From Candidatus Formimonas warabiya (lineage in GTDB: Bacteria; Bacillota; Dehalobacteriia; Dehalobacteriales; Dehalobacteriaceae): a DNA stretch of 64,000 bases. Location: positions 2,678,903 through 2,742,902 of the forward strand of contig NZ_CP017634.1 in the NCBI RefSeq assembly GCF_002777255.1, written 5' to 3'. The notes below the pieces were generated by a model. The model was not told the origin of the DNA and did not search any database. It saw only the letters and a program-made list of their open reading frames with translations. A program made the position numbers and the translations under genes. Positions 8,874 through 16,756 of the stretch are shown piece by piece. Numbering within the stretch: the first letter of the stretch is position 1; every line of letters starts with the position of its first letter.

Positions 8874-8968
8874 TTTTTTATCCTTTGAAATAGAATCTTC
8901 CATAAACCCACCTTTTGGGGAATAGTTTTGAAAATATTATATCAGAATTCAGCAGCAGATGACTACGG

Positions 8969-10225
8969 TTAATTTCTAATTTGTCCGTTTCCGTATATGA
9001 TATACTTGATCGTGGTAAGAGCTTCCAGTCCCATGGGACCGCGGGCATGAAGCTTCTGGGTGCTGATGCCGATTTCCGCCCCGTAGCCGAATTGGCCTCC
9101 GTCGGTAAACCTTGTTGAAGCATTTACATATACTGCGGCCGCATCAACTTCCTCCAGAAACCGTTGGGCCTTGCCGTAATTGTTGGTCACAATCGCTTCT
9201 GAATGCTTGGTCCCGTATAAAGAAATATGTTCGATGGCAGCATCTAAGTCATCGACTACTTTTACAGCTAAAATAAGATCCAGGTACTCCGTAGACCAAT
9301 CTTCTTCTTTTGCGGGCACCGCTTCCGGAAGGATCCGGCAGGTTTGGGGGCAGCCCCGTAATTCTACCCCCTTTGCCCGAAATTTTTCACCCAAAAGAGG
9401 AAGAATCTGAGGGGCAATTTCCCGGTTTACCAGCAGGGTCTCCATGGCATTACATACGCCCGGCCTGCTCGTTTTGGCGTTGATTGCGATGTCCAGGGCC
9501 ATATCCATATCCGCTTCGCTGTCGATATAGGTGTGGCAATTGCCTACTCCCGTTTCGATCACCGGCACCGTGGCATGATTGACCACATGCTGAATTAAGC
9601 CCGCCCCACCCCGGGGAATGACAACATCCAGATATTGGTTCATCTTGAGCAATTCATCTACGGCAGACCGGTCCGTAGACCGCACCAATTGGATGCACCC
9701 AACCGGCATCCCTGCCTCTTCCGCCGCCTGGCTGATTACTTCTGAAATAGCCAGGTTGGAGTAAAAAGCTTCCGAACCTCCCCGCAAAACGGCGGCATTC
9801 CCTGTTTTTAAACACAACCCGGCCGCATCAGCGGTCACATTGGGCCGTGCTTCATAGATGATTCCCACCACGCCCAGGGGCACCCGTTTTTTCCCGATCA
9901 TCAGCCCATTTGGCCTTTTCCACATTCCCGTCACTTCCCCTACCGGGTCAGGCAGGGCAGCCAGCGCCCGCATCCCTTGGGCCATTTCCTCTATGCGCAT
10001 TTCATTCAACAAAAGCCGGTCCATGAGCGCCTCAGGAAGGCCTTTTTGCCGTCCTTCTTTCAAGTCCTTTTGGTTGGCGTCAAGAATCAGGGAGGAATGA
10101 TGGATTAAAGCCTCTGCGATCATTTTAAGCCCATGATCTTTTTGGGCACTGGATAAGGTGCTAAGTTTCCGGGCCGCCTTTCTGGCCTTGGCACCGATTT
10201 CTCTCATTTGGTCTTTCAATTCCAT
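8969..10225 (-). CDS. proA: Gamma-glutamyl phosphate reductase
   Basis: 418 aa. Start at ATG 10225 with a GAGGAG site, 11 bp after the proB stop. Catalytic Cys region is TSRPGVCNAMETLLV; the NAD(P)-binding region includes RGGSEAFYSN and the C-terminus has FTDGGQFGYGAEIGIS. It reduces gamma-glutamyl phosphate to the semialdehyde for proline synthesis. No biosynthetic proC is next to it; a ProC-like gene is 47 kb away at 57419. Confidence 0.95.
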   Translation of the reverse strand: MELKDQMREIGAKARKAARKLSTLSSAQKDHGLKMIAEALIHHSSLILDANQKDLKEGRQKGLPEALMDRLLLNEMRIEEMAQGMRALAALPDPVGEVTGMWKRPNGLMIGKKRVPLGVVGIIYEARPNVTADAAGLCLKTGNAAVLRGGSEAFYSNLAISEVISQAAEEAGMPVGCIQLVRSTDRSAVDELLKMNQYLDVVIPRGGAGLIQHVVNHATVPVIETGVGNCHTYIDSEADMDMALDIAINAKTSRPGVCNAMETLLVNREIAPQILPLLGEKFRAKGVELRGCPQTCRILPEAVPAKEEDWSTEYLDLILAVKVVDDLDAAIEHISLYGTKHSEAIVTNNYGKAQRFLEEVDAAAVYVNASTRFTDGGQFGYGAEIGISTQKLHARGPMGLEALTTIKYIIYGNGQIRN

Positions 10226-10236
10226 GTCTTCACTCC

Positions 10237-11373
10237 TCACACTTTCAGCACCATATTGTTCCGGTGAATGACATAATCATATTCTTTGTATCCCAGGATG
10301 GTTTCAATTTCCCGGGACTTGTGCCCCATGATCATCCCCAGGTCTTTCGAACCGTAATCCACAATACCCCGGGCAAATTCCTTGTGATCGGCGCTCTGAA
10401 CGCTGACCGTTGCTCCCGGATCAAAATTTCCTTCAAATCCCACTACGCCTATGGGGAGCAGACTTTTCCCCAAAGCAACAATCGCCTCTTCCGCCCCTTT
10501 ATCAACCCAGAGAGTTCCCTGCAGTTCCGCCCCGTAAGCGATCCATCTTTTTCTGTGCTGTAGCTTGTATTCTTTGGGAACAAACAGGGTTCCCACATCT
10601 TTCCCGTCCATAATTTCATCCAGCACGGCGGGATTCTCCCCCTGGGCGATCACCATGGGAATCCCGGAGTCCCCGGCAATTTTGGCGGCATGGATCTTGG
10701 TCAGCATGCCTCCGCTGCCCCACCGGGTACCTGCCCCACCGGCCAGAGCCTCAATTTCCGGGGTGATTTCTTCAATCAGCGGTATTAACTTCGCCTCTTT
10801 ATTTTCTTTGGGATTGCCATCGCATAATCCCGCAATATCGGACATAAGAATCAGCAAATCCGCATCAATCAACCCGCCCACCAAGGCAGCCAAAGTATCG
10901 TTGTCCCCGAAACGGATCTCCTCCCAGGCCACAGTGTCGTTTTCGTTAATGATGGGGATAATGCCCATACTTAGTAATGTGTTCAAGGTGTTTCTGGCAT
11001 TTAAATACCTCTTCCGGTCCCCGATGTCTCCCCGGGTCAACAAAACCTGGGCCACAGTTTGTCCATATTCCCCGAACATCTTTTCATACATCTGGAGCAG
11101 AATACCCTGCCCCACAGCAGCAGCTGCCTGCTTTTCCGGAATGGATTTGGGCTTTTCTCTCATTCCCAGCCTTCCCATACCGACGCCCACGGCACCCGAG
11201 GTCACCAGGATTACTTCTTTCCCCCTATTCACTGCGTTGGTTAAGGTACAGGCCAGTTTATCAATCAGTTTTAAATCCAGCTTCCCTGTTTTGTGGGTCA
11301 GGGTACTGGTGCCAACTTTGATCACTATGCGCTTGGCATGTGCCAAATCATTTTTTGAAATTAACAGAGCCAT
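10237..11373 (-). CDS. proB: Glutamate 5-kinase with C-terminal PUA domain
   Basis: 378 aa. Start at ATG 11373 after AGAAGGGTG; the longer frame upstream has no such site. Amino-acid kinase domain (about 1-265): VIKVGTSTLT, LVTSGAVGVGMGRL, and INENDTVAWEEIRFGDND. PUA domain (about 285-370): GTLWVDKGAEEAI. It phosphorylates glutamate as the first, feedback-controlled step of proline synthesis. Operon with proA. Confidence 0.95.
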   Translation of the reverse strand: MALLISKNDLAHAKRIVIKVGTSTLTHKTGKLDLKLIDKLACTLTNAVNRGKEVILVTSGAVGVGMGRLGMREKPKSIPEKQAAAAVGQGILLQMYEKMFGEYGQTVAQVLLTRGDIGDRKRYLNARNTLNTLLSMGIIPIINENDTVAWEEIRFGDNDTLAALVGGLIDADLLILMSDIAGLCDGNPKENKEAKLIPLIEEITPEIEALAGGAGTRWGSGGMLTKIHAAKIAGDSGIPMVIAQGENPAVLDEIMDGKDVGTLFVPKEYKLQHRKRWIAYGAELQGTLWVDKGAEEAIVALGKSLLPIGVVGFEGNFDPGATVSVQSADHKEFARGIVDYGSKDLGMIMGHKSREIETILGYKEYDYVIHRNNMVLKV

Positions 11374-11471
11374 CACCCTTCTTGCCTTATTGTCTCTTAC
11401 CTCTTCCCTTTTGTCATGCGGAATGTCCTCAATTGCAGAAAAGGCCAACTGCCCGAAGGCAAATTGGCCAA

Positions 11472-11762
11472 TTAAGGTAATTCCAACCGGGGTTTCTTTT
11501 TAGACTGTCTAAAAAACAGCATATTCTTGCCGATTACTTGCACTAACTCAGAACCGGTGGCATCGGCAATTTCCCCTGCCACTTCTTTGGGTAGTTCCTC
11601 GCTGTTTGCTAAAACCTTTACCTTAATCAATTCCCTTGCTTCCAGGGCATCATCCAACTGCTTCAGCAGGTTTTCATTCATGCCGCCTTTCCCAATCTGA
11701 AAAATGGGGTCAATTCCCGTACCCATCGCCCGCAAAAACCTTCTTTGCTTTCCAGTCAGCAT
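11472..11762 (-). CDS. yhbY: YhbY family RNA-binding (CRM) protein
   Basis: 96 aa. One CRM domain: LTGKQRRFLRA, IFQIGKGG (GxxG loop) and VQVIGKNMLFFRQ. The family associates with pre-50S ribosomes. It lies between obg and proB, consistent with its role in ribosome assembly. Confidence 0.9.
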   Translation of the reverse strand: MLTGKQRRFLRAMGTGIDPIFQIGKGGMNENLLKQLDDALEARELIKVKVLANSEELPKEVAGEIADATGSELVQVIGKNMLFFRQSKKKPRLELP

Positions 11763-11865
11763 AGGTTACCGGTACAAACCGGAACCACACCTCCCCTTAT
11801 TCCATAAATTTATCCTATTATACCACATGTCTATTATTTTCCAAAAGGAAAAATGACAATCCCTT

Positions 11866-11894
11866 AAAAAAAGCAGGCCTCTGAAGGCCCGCTG
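11866..11894 (-). terminator. Terminator between the 65-aa gene and yhbY
   Basis: On the minus strand AGCGGGCCT pairs with AGGCCTGCT (one mismatch) around a short loop, followed by seven T. It ends the obg transcript just after the small Cys-rich gene. Confidence 0.8.
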
Positions 11895-11898
11895 TTGT

Positions 11899-12096
11899 CT
11901 ACCCTATTTTTTCCATGTCATTCTGCCTGATCTTGCGTCTCCGTTTTTCGTAATCAGGAGTGCCCTTTTTCCACCCTTGGTATTCCTTTTGCCGTTCCAC
12001 TACCGAATGCTTCTCCCCAATCACAAAATCGTTTTTGGCTGGGCAGTAATACATTGCTTCATTTTGCCTGCAGTTGCCACAATCGAAGCAATCCAT
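11899..12096 (-). CDS. Small Cys-rich protein, unrecognised
   Basis: 65 aa: an N-terminal cluster of four Cys (positions 3, 6, 9 and 18; CFDCGNC then YYCPAKN) suited to bind zinc or an Fe-S centre, followed by a highly charged Lys/Arg/Glu tail. It is 40 bp after obg and just before the terminator, so probably cotranscribed with obg. The pattern resembles small zinc-ribbon proteins near ribosome-assembly genes; no function is proposed. Confidence 0.6.
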   Translation of the reverse strand: MDCFDCGNCRQNEAMYYCPAKNDFVIGEKHSVVERQKEYQGWKKGTPDYEKRRRKIRQNDMEKIG

Positions 12097-12135
12097 AATT
12101 TGATTTTCCCCCGTTCATTCATTCAATATAATACA

Positions 12136-13413
12136 CTAGTCTGCGAAATCAAATTCTAACTCTTTAATTCGTATTACGTCACCAGCCTTTGCCCCTTTCT
12201 CTCTCAGTCCTTGGTCCAAACCCATTTTCTTAAAGATCCTTTGCAGTCGTTTCACAGCCGCCTCATTCTCAAAATCAGTCATAGCGACATGTCTCTCCAC
12301 TTCTTCACCGGAAACCACAAAAATTCCTGCTTCATCCCGAAAAATTTGAAATCTTTCTTGAGGAGTAACATGTACATGCCTGATTTCCCTTTCCGCCGGC
12401 TCCGTCACCACATTTTTTTCTGCGTCCTGAACCAGTTGGAAAGCCCGCTGCATCAGCAGGGGTAAACCTGCCCCTGTCGCGGCAGAAATAGCAAAAACTT
12501 CGTATTGATCTCCCAATCGCTCTTTTAATTCTCCCAGACGCTCTTCTGCTCCGGGAAGATCCATCTTATTGGCGGCCACAATCTGAGGGCGTTCCGCTAA
12601 AGACGCTTTGTAGGCCTTTAATTCCCGATTGATAATATCAAAATCATCCCAGGGTGTTCTGTCGGGTAATTCGGACAGATCTAACACATGAATCAGGATT
12701 TTCGTGCGTTCCAAATGCCGTAAAAAGTGATGGCCTAACCCGGCCCCGGTATGGGCTCCTTCAATTAAACCGGGAATGTCCGCCAGGACAAAACTATTTC
12801 CTTCATCAACCCGCACCACACCTAAATTGGGGCTCAGCGTGGTAAAGGGATAGTCGGCAATTTTCGGTTTTGCCGCAGACACCCGGGAAATGATGGTTGA
12901 CTTCCCCACATTGGGGAATCCCACCAAGCCCACATCAGCCAAAAGCTTCAGTTCCAGCAGCAGCCACCTTTCCTGTCCCGGTTCTCCCTTTTCAGCAAAT
13001 TCCGGGACCCGGTTTTGCGAAGACACAAAGCGGGTATTTCCCCGCCCTCCACGTCCCGCTTGAGCAACAACCACTTTCTGGCCATGGAAGATAAAATCTG
13101 CGATGATCTCGTCGGTTTCCGCGTTGCGCACCACAGTGCCGAGAGGCACCTGAAGCACCATGTCTTCCGCACCTCTGCCGTGCATGTTTTTTCCCTGTCC
13201 GTGCTCCCCTCTGCCGGCTTTATAGTGCTGTTTATATTTGAAATCAATCAAAGTACGTAATCCTTCGTCCGCCACCATGACCACGTCGCCGCCCTTACCT
13301 CCGTCTCCTCCGCTGGGGCCGCCTTCTGGCACATACTTTTCCCTGCGAAACGCTACAATCCCGTTTCCCCCGTCGCCGCCTTTCACATAGATCTTTGCCC
13401 GATCATAAAACAT
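12136..13413 (-). CDS. obg: Obg family GTPase (CgtA)
   Basis: 425 aa. The start at 13413 is set by GAAGGAG. Three domains: glycine-rich Obg fold (1-158; KGGDGGNG, GGPSGGDGGKGG), GTPase (about 159-330; GFPNVGKSTII, DIPGLIEGA, NKMDLP) and C-terminal OCT domain (about 345-425). It works in 50S maturation and stress/sporulation signalling. It directly follows spo0B as in Bacillus. Confidence 0.96.
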   Translation of the reverse strand: MFYDRAKIYVKGGDGGNGIVAFRREKYVPEGGPSGGDGGKGGDVVMVADEGLRTLIDFKYKQHYKAGRGEHGQGKNMHGRGAEDMVLQVPLGTVVRNAETDEIIADFIFHGQKVVVAQAGRGGRGNTRFVSSQNRVPEFAEKGEPGQERWLLLELKLLADVGLVGFPNVGKSTIISRVSAAKPKIADYPFTTLSPNLGVVRVDEGNSFVLADIPGLIEGAHTGAGLGHHFLRHLERTKILIHVLDLSELPDRTPWDDFDIINRELKAYKASLAERPQIVAANKMDLPGAEERLGELKERLGDQYEVFAISAATGAGLPLLMQRAFQLVQDAEKNVVTEPAEREIRHVHVTPQERFQIFRDEAGIFVVSGEEVERHVAMTDFENEAAVKRLQRIFKKMGLDQGLREKGAKAGDVIRIKELEFDFAD

Positions 13414-13480
13414 GAAATACTCCTTCAATCCATTCTATTTTTATATTATATTCTCGATGTTTTTGCTGTCAATTATTCCT

Positions 13481-14044
13481 TTACGAAAAACTAAAGATTA
13501 ACATGGTGCCCGCTTCCGATCTTTCTATTCGGGGACAAACCTGATCAAAGGGAGCCGTCTGCCCCTCCCTTAATTTTTGGAGAATCCTGTCCGGAGGCAT
13601 TTGAGGAGAAAAAGAAATCTCCCACCTTAATTCCCGGGCACTTTCTTTCAGCGTTACTTTTATCCAGCGCTCACCCTGTGCCGAACGGCTGATACAGTCA
13701 ATGGACGTGTTAAGAACCAGCTCGAAAAAATCAACTAAGGGATCGGAAAAAATCTGACAGGATAAATTTTCCGGTTCGGTCTGAAAGCGCAAATTTACTT
13801 CCAAGCTTTTGCTTTTTTGCACAGCCATGAGAAGGATCATGACCAGAGCAGGCTTGTCCAGCCTAGTCACACTGCTTAATGCTTCCATATCGGCAGTAAT
13901 CTGATGAATATAGGATATGGCCCGGTCCTTATGATTCAATTGCAAATAGCCTAAAATAACTTGGAAATGGTTCAAAAAATCATGCCGTTGTTCCCGAAAG
14001 AGGCCAGCCATGTCGTTGCATAATTTATCCGCGTGCTTATTCAG
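13481..14044 (-). CDS. spo0B: Spo0B-like sporulation phosphotransferase
   Basis: 187 aa if started at the CTG at 14044, which has a perfect GGAGGT site 6 nt upstream; the first ATG (14011) has none. The phosphoacceptor helix RHDFLNHFQVILGYLQL matches the Spo0B/SpoOB_a motif with the active His; a degenerate ATPase-like fold follows. Position just upstream of obg is the conserved spo0B-obg order. Spo0B relays phosphate from Spo0F to Spo0A in Bacillus; in Clostridia without Spo0F its partner is unclear. Confidence 0.75.
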   Translation of the reverse strand: MNKHADKLCNDMAGLFREQRHDFLNHFQVILGYLQLNHKDRAISYIHQITADMEALSSVTRLDKPALVMILLMAVQKSKSLEVNLRFQTEPENLSCQIFSDPLVDFFELVLNTSIDCISRSAQGERWIKVTLKESARELRWEISFSPQMPPDRILQKLREGQTAPFDQVCPRIERSEAGTMLIFSFS

Positions 14045-14211
14045 TGTAATACACCTCCGTCCATTTATTCTCCAAGATCAGGCGAACTCCTTTTTCCTTT
14101 AAAAATAAAGATGGGATAGCTCCCCATGCGATACCCCTTGATAAAAAATGAGCAGAATATATTTTTCACCTTTTGGATCCAAGTCATTCACATGATCTCA
14201 GGTGCCACATG

Positions 14212-14239
14212 TTGACACTGCTTGAAAAATAATGATAAT
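14212..14239 (+). promoter_or_regulatory. Sigma-A type promoter of the ornithine cyclodeaminase-like gene
   Basis: TTGACA at 14212-14217 and GATAAT at 14234-14239 with a 16-bp spacer. It is the first plus-strand signal after the divergent spo0B gene and sits 18 bp before a short leader ORF. Confidence 0.55.
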
Positions 14240-14256
14240 TAATAAGGAGAACGTCA

Positions 14257-14286
14257 ATGACTACTTCCTGCTATGCGCAGACATGA
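14257..14286 (+). CDS. Candidate 9-aa leader peptide
   Basis: AAGGAG lies 7 nt before an ATG that opens a 9-codon frame (MTTSCYAQT, stop TGA). The next gene has its own site 15 bp downstream. It may be a translated leader that affects the downstream gene, or only a chance ORF. Confidence 0.35.
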   Translation: MTTSCYAQT

Positions 14287-14311
14287 AATCAAGAATAAGG
14301 AGGAAAATGGA

Positions 14312-15292
14312 ATGCTGATTCTCAACGCAGATGAAATGTGGCAAGCGGTAAGCTTGCCGAAAGTGATGGATACCGTGGAAGAAGCATATCGGATTTTTGC
14401 TAAAGGTGAATTTTTTATGCCGGACCGTCCCGTCGTCACTCATGGCGATGATACGCTTCTTTATATGCCTTGCTTTACAGAAAAATGCTTTGGCACAAAA
14501 GTACTGACCCTATTTCCCGCCAATCCTGCCAAGGGGTTCCCCTATATTGACGGACTGATGCTCCTGAACGACGCCGAATCCGGCAAGACCGTGTCTATCA
14601 TGGACGGCGGATGTCTGACCGCCATGCGTACCGGCGCTGTGGGCGGTGTGGGCATGCGCTGCTTTTCTCCTGCCAGCGCCCATACCGTGGGTGTGATCGG
14701 CGCAGGAAAACAGGGTTTCTATCAGGCGCTTTACGCGACCTGTGCCCGTGATATCAGACACATTTACCTGTACGATTCTTTCCCCGGCAAAGATTTCGGC
14801 CCTTATGTCGCATCCCTGCAGGCTGCATTAGGCGGGAAACAGCCGGAAATCCATGTCTGCGGCAGCCCGGAAGAACTGCTGGCCAACAGTGAGATCGTCG
14901 TCACGGCCTCTCCGGCCACTTCTCCCGTAATGCCAAATGACACAGCTTTGCTGAAAGGCAAATGCTTTGTGGCGATCGGTTCTTACAAACCGACCATGCG
15001 CGAGCTTCCCAACGCGATCTGGGAACTGGTGGACCATGTTTATACGGAACTCCCTTTTGCCATGGAAGAAAGCGGCGACCTGTCGCAGCCGTTGGAAGAC
15101 GGCATCATCACCGAAGATCGGGTCCGCTATATCGGCGATTATCTGCTCGCTCATCCCGTTCCCGTTCCGCCACCCCCAGGAACAACCACGTATTTCAAAT
15201 CGGTCGGTATGGGGTTGCTGGACCTGTGTGTCGCCGACTTCATTTATCATGAAGCACTGCGTACCGGTATGGGGCAGAAAGTCAGGTTCTAG
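14312..15292 (+). CDS. Ornithine cyclodeaminase / mu-crystallin family protein
   Basis: 326 aa. Start at ATG 14312 with GGAGG 8 nt upstream. NAD(P)-binding motif VGVIGAGKQG at about 126-135 and the family block CLTAMRTGAVGG at 101-112 with the substrate-binding Arg. Members include ornithine cyclodeaminase, alanine dehydrogenase, ketimine reductases and 2,3-diaminopropionate synthase, so the exact reaction cannot be told. It has its own promoter and is separated from the methylamine genes by the leader array, so it may or may not belong to the cassette. A link to amine or proline-type metabolism is inference. Confidence 0.8.
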   Translation: MLILNADEMWQAVSLPKVMDTVEEAYRIFAKGEFFMPDRPVVTHGDDTLLYMPCFTEKCFGTKVLTLFPANPAKGFPYIDGLMLLNDAESGKTVSIMDGGCLTAMRTGAVGGVGMRCFSPASAHTVGVIGAGKQGFYQALYATCARDIRHIYLYDSFPGKDFGPYVASLQAALGGKQPEIHVCGSPEELLANSEIVVTASPATSPVMPNDTALLKGKCFVAIGSYKPTMRELPNAIWELVDHVYTELPFAMEESGDLSQPLEDGIITEDRVRYIGDYLLAHPVPVPPPPGTTTYFKSVGMGLLDLCVADFIYHEALRTGMGQKVRF

Positions 15293-15368
15293 GGCTATAA
15301 TGGCTTCAAAGAACTCCCATGTGGTTTGCAGCTGTGATAAATTCCCCATAGAATTTTTGAAAAAACTC

Positions 15369-15397
15369 TTGACAGAACAGATGGGATTAGGTATCTT
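15369..15397 (+). promoter_or_regulatory. Promoter of the methylamine cassette leader
   Basis: TTGACA at 15369-15374, a 17-bp spacer, and TATCTT at 15392-15397. Transcription from here would run straight through the hairpin pairs and terminators at 15427, 15548 and 15867 before reaching the operon. Confidence 0.5.
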
Positions 15398-15426
15398 ATT
15401 AATAAGTTTTAAAAATACAATCAGAG

Positions 15427-15505
15427 GATTCAATGGCGAATCACTAGTGTATGTTTAAAAGCAACGAAGCTTTCCGGAGGGTATCTCTATGGAAAGCTTT
15501 TTTTC
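15427..15505 (+). promoter_or_regulatory. ANTAR-type dual-hexaloop antiterminator plus terminator, unit 1
   Basis: Hairpin P1: GATTC (15427-15431), loop AATGGC, GAATC (15438-15442). Hairpin P2: AAAGC (15458-15462), loop AACGAA, GCTTT (15469-15473). Both six-base loops carry A at position 1 and G at position 4, as required for ANTAR-domain regulators. P2 overlaps the first arm of a terminator, AAGCTTTCC (15467-15475) / GGAAAGCTT (15491-15499) followed by T5. The arms are mutually exclusive, so an ANTAR protein that holds P1 and P2 would allow read-through. Confidence 0.7.
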
Positions 15506-15547
15506 TAGGTTATGCAGCCTGGAAAAGATGTTTGCTCAAACAGCGAT

Positions 15548-15602
15548 GAGCAACGGCGCTCTCTACAGACAAATGTTCTTTTGTCTTGGGGAGCGTTTTT
15601 TA
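15548..15602 (+). promoter_or_regulatory. ANTAR-like hairpin plus terminator, unit 2
   Basis: Hairpin GAGC (15548-15551), loop AACGGC (A1, G4), GCTC (15558-15561) overlaps a long terminator whose arms are CGCTCTC...CAGACAAA (15557-15573) and TTTGTCT...GGGGAGCG, followed by T6. The only upstream candidate for P1 (loop ACAGCG at 15539-15544) would share bases with P2, so this unit is less perfect than units 1 and 3. Confidence 0.5.
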
Positions 15603-15627
15603 TGACAAAATCGATGAGGTGATGCGG

Positions 15628-15816
15628 ATGACAACCCATGTAATCCATGGTGAGAAAAAAATTGGCCTGGGGTTTGCCCCCCAAAAAGAAGGGGAATTTT
15701 CCCCCGTATCCTCGGGAATACTGGATAGATTTTTGGGTTTCCTCCAAAAAATGAATCTCGCCGCCAGGGAAACAGCTTATGCCAGGCGCGGATTCTATTC
15801 CTACAAGCAGGAATAG
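15628..15816 (+). CDS. Small hypothetical protein between leader units
   Basis: 62 aa, ATG 15628 with GAGGT 7 nt upstream. The sequence is unrecognised: basic, with an aromatic SGILDRFLGFLQKMNLA helix and no membrane segment or Cys. It lies between terminator units 2 and 3, so it should be expressed only when unit 1 and 2 are read through. Could be a real small protein of the cassette or a chance ORF. Confidence 0.4.
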   Translation: MTTHVIHGEKKIGLGFAPQKEGEFSPVSSGILDRFLGFLQKMNLAARETAYARRGFYSYKQE

Positions 15817-15866
15817 GAAGAGCATGTAATTCTTTTATCGCTTTGACGGTTTAATTTAATAAAAGG

Positions 15867-15954
15867 ATGATTCAGTGTGGAATCATGTTTTCCGGGCAAT
15901 GGCGCTCTCTAACCGTTAGTTTTTTAACGAATTCTAGAGGGTGCCTTCTTTTTT
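15867..15954 (+). promoter_or_regulatory. ANTAR-type dual-hexaloop antiterminator plus terminator, unit 3
   Basis: P1: ATGATTC (15867-15873), loop AGTGTG, GAATCAT (15880-15886). P2: GGGC (15894-15897), loop AATGGC, GCTC (15904-15907). Both loops have A1 and G4. P2 overlaps the terminator arm GGCGCTCTCTA (15901-15911), which pairs with TAGAGGGTGCC (15935-15945) followed by a T-tract. It ends 26 bp before the first gene of the methylamine operon, so it is placed to control it. Confidence 0.7.
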
Positions 15955-15979
15955 ACTTCACTAAAATGAGGTGACCGCT

Positions 15980-16732
15980 TTGATCCCTGAAGCTTTATTC
16001 GACCAGAAAGAGTTAAATAGCACCGTGATTAAAGAAATCTCCCTGAAGCTGGGCGCAACCATCGTCGGGTTTGGGGATGTCAGTACGGGTCTGGCTAAAG
16101 AATTTCGCCACATGCCCACGGCCATATCCCTGGCCATCAAACATCCCTTCCCGGAAGATGCCCTGGAAAATAGCACCGGGGCACAAACCGTTTACCTGCA
16201 CCATTACCCGGAGTTAGACCGGACCCTGGAGGGAATTCAAAAACGGATCGTCAAGTGGCTGAGAGGGTTGGGGTGGAGAGCCTTAGCGATTCCCCCTTAT
16301 TCGGATAGGATCGATGCCCGGTTTATCGCCAAGCTGTATCCTCTTTTTCCCCATAAGACTGCCGCCACTTGCGCCGGGCTGGGTTGGATCGGCAAGAACG
16401 GACTGCTGGTAAATTCCACCTTCGGTGCCCGCCTGAGTTGGGCAACGATTTTAACGGACGCGCCACTGGCAGTTAGTGAAACCCCTCTTTATTCCAGCCG
16501 GTGCGGAGCATGCCGCCGTTGTGTGGACGCCTGTCCGGTCGGAGCCCTGCTGAACGTGAAATGGTCCCGGAGTAAACCAAACAGACCGTTGGTGAATTTT
16601 GACGCCTGCCGCAGCCAATTGGCCAAAAACCACCAAGAAACAGGGGTATTTGCCTGCGGACAATGTATTTTAGCCTGTCGTAAGGGCAGTTCTTGCCATC
16701 CCTTATTTTTTAGCCAGGCATCGCAATCATAA
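15980..16732 (+). CDS. QueG-like double [4Fe-4S] protein
   Basis: 250 aa. TTG 15980 has a GAGGTG site; GTG 15971 is the other choice. The N-terminal part (about 1-170) matches the epoxyqueuosine reductase/DUF1730 fold with CAGLGWIGKNGLLV; the C-terminal part has CGACRRCVDACPVGAL and CGQCILACRKG, enough for two [4Fe-4S] clusters. It lacks the C-terminal HEAT part of true QueG and does not look like a tRNA enzyme by context. Relatives occur beside corrinoid methyltransferase genes, so it may deliver electrons to Co(II) corrinoid (inference). Confidence 0.75.
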   Translation: MIPEALFDQKELNSTVIKEISLKLGATIVGFGDVSTGLAKEFRHMPTAISLAIKHPFPEDALENSTGAQTVYLHHYPELDRTLEGIQKRIVKWLRGLGWRALAIPPYSDRIDARFIAKLYPLFPHKTAATCAGLGWIGKNGLLVNSTFGARLSWATILTDAPLAVSETPLYSSRCGACRRCVDACPVGALLNVKWSRSKPNRPLVNFDACRSQLAKNHQETGVFACGQCILACRKGSSCHPLFFSQASQS

Positions 16733-16756
16733 TGCAGACAAAAGGAGGAAATGATC

